Assembly: GCA_030998015.1 (NCBI GenBank)
Contig: JARWMV010000241.1
Location: forward strand, 1,116,001 to 1,180,000
Origin: Ceratorhiza oryzae-sativae
Lineage: Eukaryota > Basidiomycota > Agaricomycetes > Cantharellales > Ceratobasidiaceae
Reading direction: 5' to 3'
DNA: 64,000 nucleotides
Position 1 is the stretch's first letter; every line of letters begins with the position of its first letter. This document shows, piece by piece, positions 33,920 through 45,576 of the stretch. The position numbers were made by a program, and so were the translations under genes. The notes below the pieces were generated by a model. That model was not told the origin of the DNA, searched no databases, and worked only from the letters and a program-made list of their open reading frames with translations.

Positions 33920-36900
33920 TGTCCCAGCCACCATCAAGACCAACTTCTCAACCTGAACAGGAACCTGAGATACCTAAAAGGGTAACAAGGAGTATATCCA
34001 CACAGGGGACACCCTTAGTACAGCCCAGGGATCACCCAGAGCAGACTACCCCCATACAGCAACCCTCAAGAACACCAACCATGGAACCACAAGAAGAAAC
34101 ACCAGGGGCAACTACCCCCATAACTAGACCAGTAAATGAAATCCATCACATCATTGATGAAATCATGGAGCAACCACAAGACTCCCATCAAGCCATCACC
34201 AACCCAGACAAGACAGTCCACCCCAATAACCTTGCAAATGAAACATGGGTCATGGAGTATGAGATTATCAATGGACAAACCAGACCTAGATTCCCCAGAC
34301 CTCAGTAGAGACAGAATTGGAATCAGAGGCACAATCACAGAGCTCCCTATCCAGCAGTAGGAGTAATGTAATCTGAAGACATGGTCCCATCATCTGGGTC
34401 CCTAGAGTACAAGAAGTACTGGCACAAGAGGACTTTGCAAATGCAGTACAAAGGGCCAGGGATTGTCATCAATTAAATTGGATAGAGACACCTAGTGATG
34501 TGGATCTACAAGCAGCAGTCAACCCAGTACCACCCTACAGTGCACAAGAGGATCCTGACCTCACTTGGGACAGGCACCCCTTAGCAGGCATACCTGTACA
34601 AAAACCAGGATGACAACCCCCAATTGAAAGCCCAAGACCAAGGACACCAGCACCAATCAGGGTACAGAACCCTCAAATCCTGGCACCCCAACCTCAACAA
34701 CTAGAACCAGGGAATATGGAAGGAATTCTCCCTAGAGAAGAAGTAAATCAAATAATTGAGCACATGTGAAATGATAATGATCTCCAACCCATTCTGGCCA
34801 TCCTGGAACATGTGGCAAACTATGTCAATCAAGCTGCAATGACAAGGGAAGCAGCAGCACAAAGGTGTCATGATCATGAGAACAATCAGATTGTGGCAGC
34901 CATTGAGCACCTGACCCATAAATTTGAATCTTGGACAAATGTCTTCCAGAATGTCCAGGAGATTGTAGACATTAGTGCTACAAACATACATTCTCTTGGA
35001 CAGGAAATGGCCAGAATATGCAACAAACAAGAAAAGATCTTCCAGCTATTTGGAGAAACCAATACCCAAATCAGAAATCTGGCCCAAGCCATTAACCAAA
35101 TGGGGAATAACATGACCAAGTCCTTCAAACAACAAGCCAACAATGCAGAAATCATCAAAGACTTGGCTCAAGCCATTGAGACCAAAGTATCAGAAGTAGG
35201 GTCACAACAGGGGACAGATATTATGGACAAACAACATGATTGGACCCCACAACACAAATCTTCCAGAAGACAGCCACCACCTGAAGATTCAGAATCCTCA
35301 TATGACAAAGAACCTCAACCCCCTAAATCAAAAGGAAAGCTCCCAAAGGAAGACAATGTACCAAAGGGGGCCAGGGCCAAAAAACCAGAACCATACGCTG
35401 GGAAAAGAGGATGCAATGCAGAAGTATTCCTGATGAAGATGGAAATCTACTACAGGGACTATGAAGGCCATTTTACCAACAAAAGTAAGATATCCACTTT
35501 CCTTACCAACATGGGAGAAGGGGCTGCTGCACAATGGTGTTACGGGTCAGGGTACACTTGAATATCTAGAGCTTAAGCAAATGTAGATATGTTAGTATAC
35601 ACTAATCGTACTCAATACTTCTTAGACTAGAGTAAGAAGGCTCAAAATAGTTGCAATGCGATCAAGTAACACTCAAGGTAGTCTTAATCTTTCACAGTGT
35701 AAACTGACTAATTTATAGGTATAAACAGCAAGACTACTATGGTCAGGTTCCCTTTGATATCTTAAATGTAGTTCAGCCCTAGTCGCTTGGACTAACTGAT
35801 ACTAATCTTAATACTAGGCTTAAGCAATAGCTTTTAGGATAGATGGTGGGCTGCCTAATGCGTGTACTTCCTCAGCTACAGGTACTTAGATTTCCTCTAA
35901 TAGCTGGTACTTAATGTCACGCTCAATCAGGCAATATTGTATCCTTATATATCTCTGTATATAAGATACAATGTCTCAGACAGTATATAACTAATATGGT
36001 ACTTTATTCCTCAGTACTAGTTATATAAGAAATCACACACAGACAAGAGAAATAGAAAGATAAAAGAAACCAATAACCAGTCTGGGTTGAGTAGAGGGAG
36101 GAGGTGGTCTGGAAGGGCCTCAGAGGAGGTCCTTTTATACCCTGAGGAGGGCATTCCAGAGCCAAATAGATACATGCATGCCAGTGCGATCATCAAAAGA
36201 GGGTACTGCTATACTTGGGGTACACCCTAGCCCAGTATAGGATAAAAGAGTAAAGACAGGGTGTGGATCAAAGGCATTGATGCATCTGAGACCTGCTATT
36301 GGCTTGTAGATCATATTATCATAGTATATACATGTAATGAACAGAGGCTACATCTCAGTGAGTCATAAAGTGAGTCAGAGAAGCTTCTGGATCAATTTGG
36401 GAAGCTCTCCTGACTCACTGGAGTCATTAGATCTTGATTGATGGTCCAGTAAGATTCTAATGATCTTCGGGCCATTCCGGCGCGAGGATCCGGTGGATCG
36501 CGACGATCTTCGGGCAGCAGATACCGCCGAAGATTGGCTATCGATAGAGCACAAGATCGCTCTGATAGCGTAAGCGGTTGCCGAGATATGAGCAGTGCGA
36601 TGTTGTAATCAATATCTCCTGATAAGAGGAAATATCGCAACCTCTGTATCTCTCTGAGATCTTATCGTAAAAACTTAATAAAATATGCGTTGGAGAGCGG
36701 TAAATTTGTACTATTTAATGTAATGGAAAATAGTACAATTCAGAGCGCATACAAATTCGAGTATTTCACAATTTAATTACAGAGGCATCGCTTGAGGTTG
36801 GCAGAGCAGACTAAAATAATAGAAAATGTTAGTGATCCATAACAAATGGGCAGCCTCCTTACTCAAACATGTGATTGAGGAAACACCTCACACATACACA

Positions 36901-37218
36901 CAATCATGGAAGACACTCAGGGAAGCCTTTTTGCTAGCATTCAGTGACCCACTCAAGAAAGAACAAGCCATCAGGGATATCAATAAACTGACCCAGGGAG
37001 ATGGATCAGCACAAGTATATGTCACCAACTTCAGAACCTTGATTCCTGAAGTAGACTGGGATGAGAAGGCTTTGATTGACCAATTCAAACAGGGTCTCAA
37101 ACCAGATGTCTGCACCAAACTCAAGAAAATGGAGATCACCCACAATGTCTCTGAATGGTCCTTAGAGAAATACATGGACAGTGCCACATGCATTGATGAT
37201 ATCTTCTTTACAGGATAA
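33920..37218 (+). pseudogene. gag of gypsy F, split by a solo LTR
   Basis: Pro/Thr-rich N-terminus (SQPPSRPTSQPEQEPEIPKR), broken middle, then 34,812-35,537 with a helical region and ARAKKPEPYAGKRG, ending GEGAAAQW. It resumes after LTR copy 8 at AASLLKHVIEETPH and runs to 37,218 with VDWDEKALIDQFKQGLKPDV. The join restores the frame. A zinc-knuckle remnant (CLKCGQKGH-like, read in a shifted frame) lies near 37,340-37,370. Confidence 0.82.
35538..36844 (-). repeat. Solo LTR, 1.3-kb family, copy 8
   Basis: Full length, exact duplication aatgg (35,533-35,537 and 36,845-36,849). CpG-rich U3 core, so a young copy. It interrupts gag of F. Confidence 0.93.
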
Positions 37219-37559
37219 TCCTTCAAGAATAAGAACTAAGAGGCCAGAAGGACAGAAGCAAAAGCAGCTTCTACCAATACCACTACAGCAAAGACAGGAA
37301 GAGTCTCTGCAGAAACTCTCCAAAGGAGGAAAGAAAAGGGGCTATGCCTCAAATGTGGACAAAAGGGCCACATCATCAAGAATGGCAGGGATAAGGAATG
37401 GTACCATGGGGACTGATATCTGGAAGGAGATAAGGGCAAGGCAGGAACCATAGAGGGGATTCAGGAAGAATCTGATTCCTCAGAGTTGGAAAACTAGAAT
37501 TGCAGCCTGAGTCCATGTCAGAAACTGCCCAAGAACCAGCAACAAAGAAGAAGAAGAAG

Positions 37560-38459
37560 AGGCAAGATGTATATTACCTAAAGAAATCTGATAATTCTGC
37601 CTCAATATCCATCCTTGCTGCTGGAATCATGGACCCCATCAAAACCTTAGTCCACTCAGGATCCTCTAAGAATTTCATTGATCTCAATTTCTGCTGACAC
37701 CACAACATTTCCCTCACCAGACTCCTAAACCCCAGGACTGTCATTGCCATAGATGGCAAAGAGATCCCAAAGAAGATCTGATTTAAGACTCAAATAGAAA
37801 TAGAAGTAGAAGGGTGGAAATTCACACCTGCCTTCTATGCCATGGATCTAGGAGAAGATACACCAATCATTCTAGGACTAGATCAGCTACAAGAAGCAGA
37901 CCCAGATATCAACTGGAAGACACCAGAGATTTCCTGGAGGAGAAAGGAAGTCACAGCAAAACTGCTAACAAACCTCAGCCTGGAATTGACTGGACCAAGG
38001 TACCAAAAGGATGGGAAGGACTCTTCAAGAAATTTGAAGAAATATTTAGTGAAGAACTCTTCAAGAAGCTTCCAGAACATCACCCCTATGACTGCTACAT
38101 CAACTTCAAGGAAGGGACAGAATTGCCCAAACCAGCAAAGATCTACCCTATGTCCCCAGTAGAAAACAAGGCAGTCAAATAATTTATTGATCAGGAGCTA
38201 AAAGATAGGAAAATACAGCCAAGTAAGTCCCCCATTGCTGCACCTTGCTTCTTTGTCAAAAAGAAGGATGGATCCCTGAGATTAGTCACAGACTATAGAA
38301 AGATCAATGCCATCACAATTCCAAATTGTTTCCATATTCCACTACAGACCAAACTAGTGGACCAGGTCCAGGGTAAAAAGATCTTCACCAAGATGGACTT
38401 GAGGTGGGGATACAACAATATCTGGATCAAGGAAGGGGATGAATGGAAGACAGCCTTCA
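37560..38459 (+). pseudogene. Protease and N-terminal RT of gypsy F
   Basis: Protease core KTLVHSGSSKNFIDLNF near 37,645, where the catalytic Asp of DSG is His, then YAMDLGEDTPIILGLDQL. RT starts FVKKKDGSLRLVTDYRKINA near 38,255 and MDLRWGYNNIWIKEGDEWKT near 38,395, then stops at LTR copy 9. Stops at 37,696 and 37,779 and frame changes near 37,850 and 38,000 disable it. Confidence 0.82.
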
Positions 38460-39768
38460 TGTTATGGATCACTAACATTTTTCTATTATTTTAGTCTGCT
38501 CTGCCAACCTCAAGCAATGACTCTGTAATTTTTCTTGAAATTGAATGAATTTGTATGCATCTGAAATTGTACTATTTGTGTTCCATTAAATAGTACAAAA
38601 TCTCCTCTTTCCAATGCATATTTTATCGTGATTTTATCTTAAGAACTCAGAGAGATATAGAGGTTGCAATATTTCCTCTTATCAGGAGATATTGATTACA
38701 ACATTGCACCACTCATATCTTGGCAACTGCTTACTCTATCATAGCAATCTTATGCTCTATCAATAGCTAATCTTTGGCAGTATCTGCTGCCTGAAGATCG
38801 TTGCAATCCACTGCATCCTTGTGCTGGAATGGCCCGAAGATCATTAGAATCTTACTGGACCATCAATCAAGATCTAATGACTCCAGTCAGTCAGGAGAGC
38901 TTCCCACTTGATCCAGAAGCTTCTCTGACTCACTTTATGACTCACTGAGATGTAGCCTCTGTTCATTACATGTATATACTATGATAATATGATCTACAAG
39001 CCAATAGCAGGTCTCAGATGCATCAATGCCTTTGATCCACACCCTGTCTTTACTCTCTTATCCTATACTGGGCTAGGGTGTACCCCAAGTATAGCAGCAC
39101 CCTCTTTTGATGATTGCACTGGCATGCATGCATCTATTTGACTCTGGAATGCCCTCCTCAGGGTATAAAAGGACCTCCTCTGAGGCCCTTCCAGACCACC
39201 CTTCACTCCTCTACTCAACCCAGACTGGTTATTGGTTTCTTTTTCTCTTTCTATTTCTCTTGTCTGTGTGTGATTTCTTATATAACTAGTACTGAGGAAT
39301 AAAGTACCATATTAGTTATATACTGTCTGAGTCATTGTATCTTATATACAGAGATATATAAGGATACAATATTGCCTGATTGAGCATGACATTAAGTACC
39401 AGCTATTAGAGGAAATCTAAGTACCTGTAGCTGAGGAAGTACACACATTAGGCAGCCCACCATCTATCCTATAAGCTATTGCTTAAGTCTAGTATTAAGA
39501 TTAGTATCAGTTAGTCCAAGCAACTAGGGCTGAACTACATTTAAGATATCTAAGGGAACCTGACCATAGTAGTCTTGCTCTTTATACCTATCAATTAGTC
39601 AGTTTACACTGTGAAAGATTAAGACTACCTTGAGTGTTACTTGATCACATTGCAACTACTTTGAGCCTTCTTACTCTAGTCTAAGAAGTATTGAGTATGA
39701 TGAGTGTATACTAACATATCTACATTTGCTTAAGCTCTAGATATTCAAGTGTACCCCAACCTGTAACA
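38460..39768 (+). repeat. Solo LTR, 1.3-kb family, copy 9
   Basis: Sense orientation, full length. Flanks cttca and cttct agree in 4 of 5 bases, so either one base has mutated or this is another recombinant. On its left is RT of gypsy F; on its right is non-gypsy DNA, so it marks the end of F and the last LTR of the repeat block. Confidence 0.88.
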
Positions 39769-39925
39769 CTTCTGAGTACTCACTAGATCCAAAGTGGCAT
39801 GGTCTACCAGTGCTATCAGCATCTGGATAGCATCCAGAAGCATGCTTAGACAGTGGGACATTATCATGTGCAAACTAGATTTTTGTATATTGGCTGAGTA
39901 CCTTCTGGATAACATTTGCAATTTA
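39769..39925. repeat. Unclassified dispersed repeat, decayed copy
   Basis: Resembles 58,612-58,740. Shared words include CTACCAGTGCTATCAGCATCT and TTAGACAGTGGG, with the rest differing mostly by C-to-T and G-to-A. For example gtggcatggtctacc here corresponds to gtagcgcgggctacc there. The left edge is cut by LTR copy 9. It does not look coding. A SINE-like or DNA-transposon end are both possible. Confidence 0.65.
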
Positions 39926-40536
39926 GGGTCCCAATTGTGCAATGATTTGCCCAGCTCAATGCACCTTTTAAAAACTCAAAGTTGGACTACTAATTTCAAT
40001 GTATTCAACATGCTCAATACTCTTGTGAACACTTAGCAGATGCAGACTTGCTTTTGTGATGCAATAGCTTCCTCATGGAATAATCACAACAAAGGATTTT
40101 GCTTGGTTGATGGGAAAGGCTGTGCCTTCGAGGAAGGTGATCTATCCAAAAGACCTCCAATGAACTGTTCACGAGCAGTGGGGAGGAAATCCAGATGCTA
40201 TCAAGACTGAAATTTGCATTCCAGGTGTTATGCTTCTGGCTGTGTAATAAATTGATTAATTGGATGCTATGAATCACCGACCCCTCAATACCTATACACA
40301 AAAAGCAAAGTAATCTGATCTATATTGCACACATAGTACCCATCCCCCACATCTAATATGGCGTGCAATCTGCTTAGGGAGCGATCGACGATGCTAAAGC
40401 TAGCTCCTCCTCCACCGCTTTTCGCCCCTCATTTGTCAAAACTGGCTGTCCACTCGAAATGTCCAGCTCAAAATAGACGGGGACAAACCTTCAAAACAAG
40501 AGGATTAGCGGGATCGGGACAATCTAGGCAACCTGC
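39926..40536. other. Transition from repeat block to CpG-containing DNA
   Basis: CpG stays rare to about 40,100 and then becomes frequent from about 40,360 (gcgatcgacg, ttttcgcccc). No gene is supported. The last part is downstream of the OSBP stop codon at 40,537 and probably holds its 3' UTR. Confidence 0.5.
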
Positions 40537-42551
40537 TTACTCTTCGCCCTTGGACTTCCTTGCTGCCGTATCATCGCGTTGCTTCTGCTCGATAGCTTGC
40601 TTGTGTTTCGTTGCTTCACCGTAGTTCTTCGACAAAAGGTTCTTCGTGACATGTTCCCAAAGTCTGTGCGATTCATTAGGCAATTGAGACTCGATTGGCC
40701 GTACATGCTTCGGGATAACGGCAAGGTCGGACAAATCAATTAGTGGGCGAGACTCCTGTTTCCAGACATTTAGCCAGTACTGTTCCCAGGACTGCCCGCC
40801 AACTTGCCGTTTCACCAGTTCTTTTCCACTTGATCAAACCCCGCCAGGTTCCATCGAACGTTGCAACAATGCGGGAAGCTGGTACTTGCTTCACCTTCGT
40901 CCAGGAAGCGCACTCGTCCGCGTTGGATGGATCATAGGTGTGAATCGCGCCTTCGAGCAGGAATTGAGCCTTGCCGATCCACGACTACGTTCAATTCAAA
41001 ATATAGGTGGGAAAACGGCAAAGGTGAATTGTTAGATGATGCTTTATCGAAAAGTATGACATAGTCTTACCTCGTCTTTGTATTCAATCACGGCCCGCAG
41101 ACTCTCGTTGCCAGATTTTATGCAGGTGACAATTGTCTATAAGAAAATCCCTTCATTTACTTCTGAATGAGCTTGATAATGAAATCCCTCACATAGTCGC
41201 TCATCGTTGCGTAAAATTGACCTCTGAAAATCCCGTTCACGTTGGCCGAAGGGTGTGTTACCTGATACGTTTCACCGGTGCCTGAATAAATGGTCAGCCC
41301 TGACCTTGATTACGTGAAAGGACGAGTGTCGTCTAAACTAGTTATCGGCAGATAGCACTCTTACCAGGTCCCTTGTTAAGCTTGATAAAAATGCCCTTGT
41401 TTGCTGAACCAGGCGTGACTCTAACCGTCGTTCCAGCGACTTTGGCCGAGATTTGATCGACCTAGCACGGAGTCTCCGGTCAAATTCCAATTGTGCAAAC
41501 TAAATGAGTGCTTCGAAAGCGTCACATACCCCACACGCCTCTACTCCGCGCTCAGGAGCGGTAATGTAGAAACTGGAAATCGGCGGGTGGTGTGACACCT
41601 GCTCAGTCTGCAGCCCACAATCACATCAATACAACAGCATGAAACGTGATTCACAGGACCTGCCAAAAAGACAACTCGAACTCGGTCGCTGTTCGCCTGG
41701 CCGTCCTCTGCATCTTCGAAATCGTCATCGTCATCGTCGGCTCCAACGGTAGGACCATCTCCAAGTTTGTGTTTAGATCGGGCCGCGCTCGGACCACTGG
41801 TGGACACAGTTGATCGAACGCTAGCAGTCTCACTTGGGACCGTATTAGGTTCCGGGACGGCCAGATGCCCGGAATGGTTAATCAGAGTGTGTGATGGGAA
41901 AATCGGTGGAAGATTAGGATCCGAAGGGTAAGTTAAAGGTGCGAATGAAGTATGGGAGCGAAAATGTTCTCCTGTTTGTGAAAGTGGTTGTAGAACCAAT
42001 CAGCAACTCAAGAATAAAAACTTAGTGAGGGCATATTGGTTCTCACCAAGAACGGAATTATATGGTTTGCAGATCTTGCCGTGAACAAACTTGAGATCTT
42101 TCGTGAACGTGAAGCGAAGCGCTGCCAGCATGCGCAGCAATGGATCATCTGGGTCGCCAATGCTGTGAAAATGGCCAACGGAAGAGTATGATAGGTAAGC
42201 ATGCGGCAGTTGCCTGGAACAGGCTACTCACGCAGCAAAGACGTCTGGTCGGTCGAGGTAGTTCCAGTACTCTAAATTTGGAATAGGTTCAAGGACCGAG
42301 GCTGGGAGAGAAATACGCCTTTTTCGCGCTCGCGTCAGGCATCGGACGCGAAAAACGCGAAAAGCTCACATGGTGGCAATGTCCTTTACACCGAGACACT
42401 TCTTGATAAGGCCAACTATCATCTTGAGCTTGCCTTCGCCCGTGTCAGCAACGGTCTCAGGAACGTCATGAGCGGCGGCGGGAAGAGAGAGAGACGAGGC
42501 ATCACGAGCGTCAAACTCGGTCTTGTCGTTCTCGAGGGAGGATTTGCCCAT
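40537..42551 (-). CDS. Oxysterol-binding protein, Kes1/Osh4-like
   Basis: Ten exons give 472 aa: 42551-42370, 42318-42232, 42162-42047, 41971-41664, 41607-41530, 41461-41365, 41281-41193, 41136-41071, 40984-40808, 40755-40537. The OSBP-related fold is clear: the lid region KMIVGLIKKCLGVKDIATM, LPASVLEPIPNLEYWNYLDR, KPYNSVLGEHF, and the family signature EQVSHHPPISSFY. The phosphoinositide/sterol tunnel family exchanges sterol and PI4P between membranes. The short form lacks PH and ankyrin domains, as Kes1. An acidic Ser-rich insert (GADDDDDDFEDAEDG) precedes EQVSHHPP. Introns are 51-86 bp; two (41608-41663 and 40756-40807) begin GC instead of GT. The C-terminal helix (ATKHKQAIEQKQRDD) is typical. 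Confidence 0.9.
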
Positions 42552-42898
42552 GGTTGTCGTGGTAGTTGTTGGAGGTGGAGATGGCGGTACGCCCCAGAGC
42601 GTTTATGTCACTGGTCAACGTAATCAAATCGCTTTCTCATAATTCAATCATCCCGAAGCACGTGCGCTCATGTCAGAGATTGCATACAACCATAACGCAA
42701 GGTATTATTCCACGTCCCAGATTCTAATATTAGGAGAATAATCAACAAATATATTCTTATCCCGACCCGCAAGACCACTATTGTGGACACATCCGCTGCA
42801 TCGCCACCCCACTGTTCAAGCACGCAAGGCATTGGTTCTACGTAAGCAACGAATTCGGCGTCAGCAGACCCCCCCTATGTATAGACCTTGTCGAGCAC
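42552..42898. other. Upstream region of the OSBP gene
   Basis: Intergenic, 347 bp, between the OSBP start codon and the stop codon of the dsRNA-binding-motif gene, both on minus. It should hold the OSBP promoter. No clear TATA box is visible. Confidence 0.4.
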
Positions 42899-43224
42899 TT
42901 ACAAACCGTTTGGTGAGCTGATCAGGCGATAGGCTGCCGCTTCTTTTGCCTGCTTGATTTGGGTTCCTTGTCCCAGAGCCCAGGTATGAGCAACCCCGGA
43001 TACTAAGGCATGGCATGTTATTTTGAATGTTAGCCGAGTCGCGAATTCTACTCACTAACTGGATAGACAGCATGGATGAGAACACCATTAATGTACTGCG
43101 ACTGTAGCACGTGCCAGTCGAGTAAAACATGGTGCTTATCGGCCCACTCTTGTAATTGAGCGTGCCAGTTCAAATCCTGCGTTGGTGTGCGAAAGGCGTA
43201 GGAGCTTGACGAAGATTGAGGCAT
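42899..43224 (-). CDS. Small protein with one dsRNA-binding motif
   Basis: Two exons (43224-43056, 43002-42899; 53-bp GT-AG intron) encode 90 aa. After an N-terminal Ser run, NWHAQLQEWADKHHVLLDWH matches helix 1 of a dsRBM. A GVLIHAVYPV beta region, VAHTWALGQG and the basic helix QIKQAKEAAAYRLI follow. In the family the KxAKxxAA helix contacts the RNA phosphates; here it reads KQAKEAAA. No other domain fits in this length. The start was chosen at MPQSSSSS; an in-frame ATG at 43,263 is possible. It could act as a dsRNA-binding cofactor, but the function is inferred from the fold only. Confidence 0.72.
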
Positions 43225-43825
43225 CGCACGTATGCGGAGTGTACTGGCCACACACCTGACCATCGCCTTTGGACTTTTAAGCAAACCACGACCCGCTGTT
43301 TATACAGGCTCGACATTAGGATGTGCAGGTCATGCACATAGAGTGGAGTGGATTTCCTAGCCGAGCCAACTCCTGTGATCGCGCAGCATTCTTTGGGAAT
43401 GCGGGGGCGTCGGTCAATTTTGTGTGCATTTCCGCTGATCACTAATCCTACAATATCTGTAGACGCTGCAGGCTGAAGAGACGGACAATCTCACCGTCGA
43501 GCATGCAGATTCTGGTTTGAGTTGTTTGGGAGGAAGCTGTTGAGCACACCCGAATAGGAAAGTTGATTTGCGTCGACGAGGGAGGAGAGGCGCCAGCACC
43601 GGCGCCAAACGACGGGTGTGGCTGGGTTGGGTCAGCAGCTGGCGAGCAGTGTCGGCGTATGATATGCAAGTGTTGTCCGAGAACGCCTAGCGCCCGCTTA
43701 GTCATCAGCAGCACGAGCAGCGCGCTCCTTTGATCTGCCTCTCGTCGCCTGCCACACACGTTGGCACAAGACCCGCGCGCGACCGGCAATCAGCCCCAGC
43801 TGACGACGACGACCCAACGACGACG
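43225..43825. other. Divergent intergenic region
   Basis: About 600 bp between the minus-strand dsRBM gene and the plus-strand nuclease. Several short minus frames occur but none resembles a protein. It should hold both promoters. A long run of CGACGA-type trinucleotides immediately precedes the nuclease start (43,790-43,825). Confidence 0.45.
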
Positions 43826-45322
43826 ATGAGAACCCGCTCAGCTGCAACCGCCGTTGCCCTCTTGCTCGCGACACCAGCGCTTGGATGGGGAGCAGCAGGT
43901 TCGTCCTGAGCTCTTCAACCCACACTACCGCTCACGGTGTGCTCGTTAGGCCACGAGATCACCGCAACCATTGCTCAGATTCACTTGCTCCCCTCTGCTC
44001 AAAAGGAAATATGCAACATCCTCCCTGCCCAGTTTAATTGCCGGCTCTCCAGCATCGCGGCGTGGGCAGACAAGATCCGCGGCTTGCCCCAGTTCAGGTA
44101 ACCACTAGAGCCGCTTGCGTTTAACCAGCTCAACCTCTCTGTCTTCCAGGTGGACGTCTGGGCTGCACTACATCAACCCCATCGGCGACTGGCCTCCTGA
44201 AACATGTAGTTTTGGCGAAACCGGCTGGAAAACTGAACAACATATCCTACAAGGAATCGTCAACGTCACTCGAGGCGTCGAAACGCTACAAGGGTTAGTC
44301 ATCCTCCGCAGTCATTATGGCATGAACGTCCAGGTTTGACTTGTTGTGCAGCACACAGCGTGACTACGCGCTACGTTTTTTGGTACATTTCGTAGGTGAC
44401 ATCCACATGCCACTCCACTTGACGGGTCGCGACCGAGGCGGCAACGAGGGTTTGTTGTCCAACTTGCTCAACAATTCCAGATAATGACTTGTGTCCAGAT
44501 CGAGTGCGCTTTGACGGCAGGATCACCAGTAAGTTTCAGCGGCTGCTACTCGTACACATGCTCTCACTTTGTATCTAGATCTTCATTCCCTCTGGGATGG
44601 ATTGCTAATTGCCCAGCGGATCCGCACTCTTCCAAATTACACTCACCCGCTACCAACACATCCCAGCCCTTCGATTCCTCAGGAAGAAATCACCAGAAAC
44701 AGGCAAATTGAAAGCACACTTCATGGCGCTATCTACGATCCATATGTTCGTTGGGTCGTCCTAGAGGGTATTTATGGGTGGTGGTCGGACGAAGTCGAGC
44801 AATGGCCGACTTGTCCTCAGCTGGCCCACCGGCCTTCGAAACCTCACCACACATCATTATCCGGCTCATTAGGCGGCCTGCTCGAGCCCCGACCGAGCGA
44901 ATCCAAAACTGCTGGATCTGAACAATCAGTACTCTCAACTATGAGTCAAACACTGTCCCCTCCCTTTGAAGACCCAACCGACGTCCCCGTTTGCCCCTAT
45001 CACTGGGCCAGTCCCATCCACAAGTACAACTGCGACTTTATTTGGCCGGCCAATCTAACGAGTCCTCATGATCCTGACCATCCTGGTCGCACTCCTGCCA
45101 AGGTTAGTCCATATTTCGTCGCTTCTCCAGATGTTGATCCCGTCCCTCGTGCAGGACCTGATCGAGCTTGATACCCCGGAGTACATGGGGCGTATTCGTC
45201 GCGAGAAAGTCGTTGAGCGACTGATGGCCCTCGGCGGTATAAGGCTTGCCGCCCTGCTCAACGAACTCCTCGGAAGCGAGGAAGAGAAGTTGAAGCACGG
45301 AATTTTACCCTCCCTTTTCTAG
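43826..45322 (+). CDS. Secreted S1/P1-type nuclease
   Basis: Seven exons (43826-43898, 43950-44097, 44150-44293, 44352-44449, 44499-44528, 44579-45102, 45155-45322) give 394 aa. A signal peptide (AVALLLATPALG) precedes the mature Trp: WGAAGHEIT. The zinc-binding residues of S1/P1 nuclease are all visible: N-terminal Trp, GHE His, AAWAD Asp, SGLHYIN His, HFVGDIHMPLH (His, Asp, His) and NLHSLWD (His, Asp). These enzymes hydrolyse single-stranded DNA and RNA and 3'-nucleotides with three zinc ions. CPYHWASPIHKYNCDFIWP carries the Cys pair seen in fungal members. A Pro/Ser-rich loop (SKPHHTSLSGSLGGLLEPRP) is longer than I expect. The protein is exported, probably for phosphate or nucleotide scavenging. 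Confidence 0.92.
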
Positions 45323-45576
45323 ACGCCTCTTTAGGCCCAGATTGTTGCTCGAGTGGCTGTAGATAATGCCTATACTTATATAAAGATTTTTGCGGTTGCA
45401 CGATCCTACGTTCCAATTACAGATATAAGTTGATTTCAATTGCGGTGCTCTTTTCACTAAATCACATCCTGTGCTTGTCAAGCGTCAGCTGGGGAATTTT
45501 CAATCAACGATAAGACTAACCAATCTCGGAATGTCTCACCCCGCCTGCCCGACTGTCTAGTCGACGCTCCGTCTCT

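Larger units (their letters stand above)
33910..38459 (+). mobile_element. Ty3/gypsy element F, 5' part
   Basis: Plus-strand gag, protease and start of RT, cut by solo LTR copy 9 inside RT (DEWKTAF). The same family as element B by gag sequence. Solo LTR copy 8 lies in gag. No integrase follows: the DNA beyond copy 9 is unrelated. Confidence 0.85.

Noticed and set aside
130..39768. Treating the 1.3-kb repeats as MITEs
   Set aside because: The terminal inverted match is only TGTTA/TAACA, duplications are 5 bp, and TATA and AATAAA are in LTR order; these point to LTRs.
43414..43789. Overlapping minus-strand frames between the dsRBM gene and the nuclease, considered as upstream exons of the dsRBM gene
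   Set aside because: No dsRBM, helicase or RNase III motif is visible and splice sites do not join them in frame.
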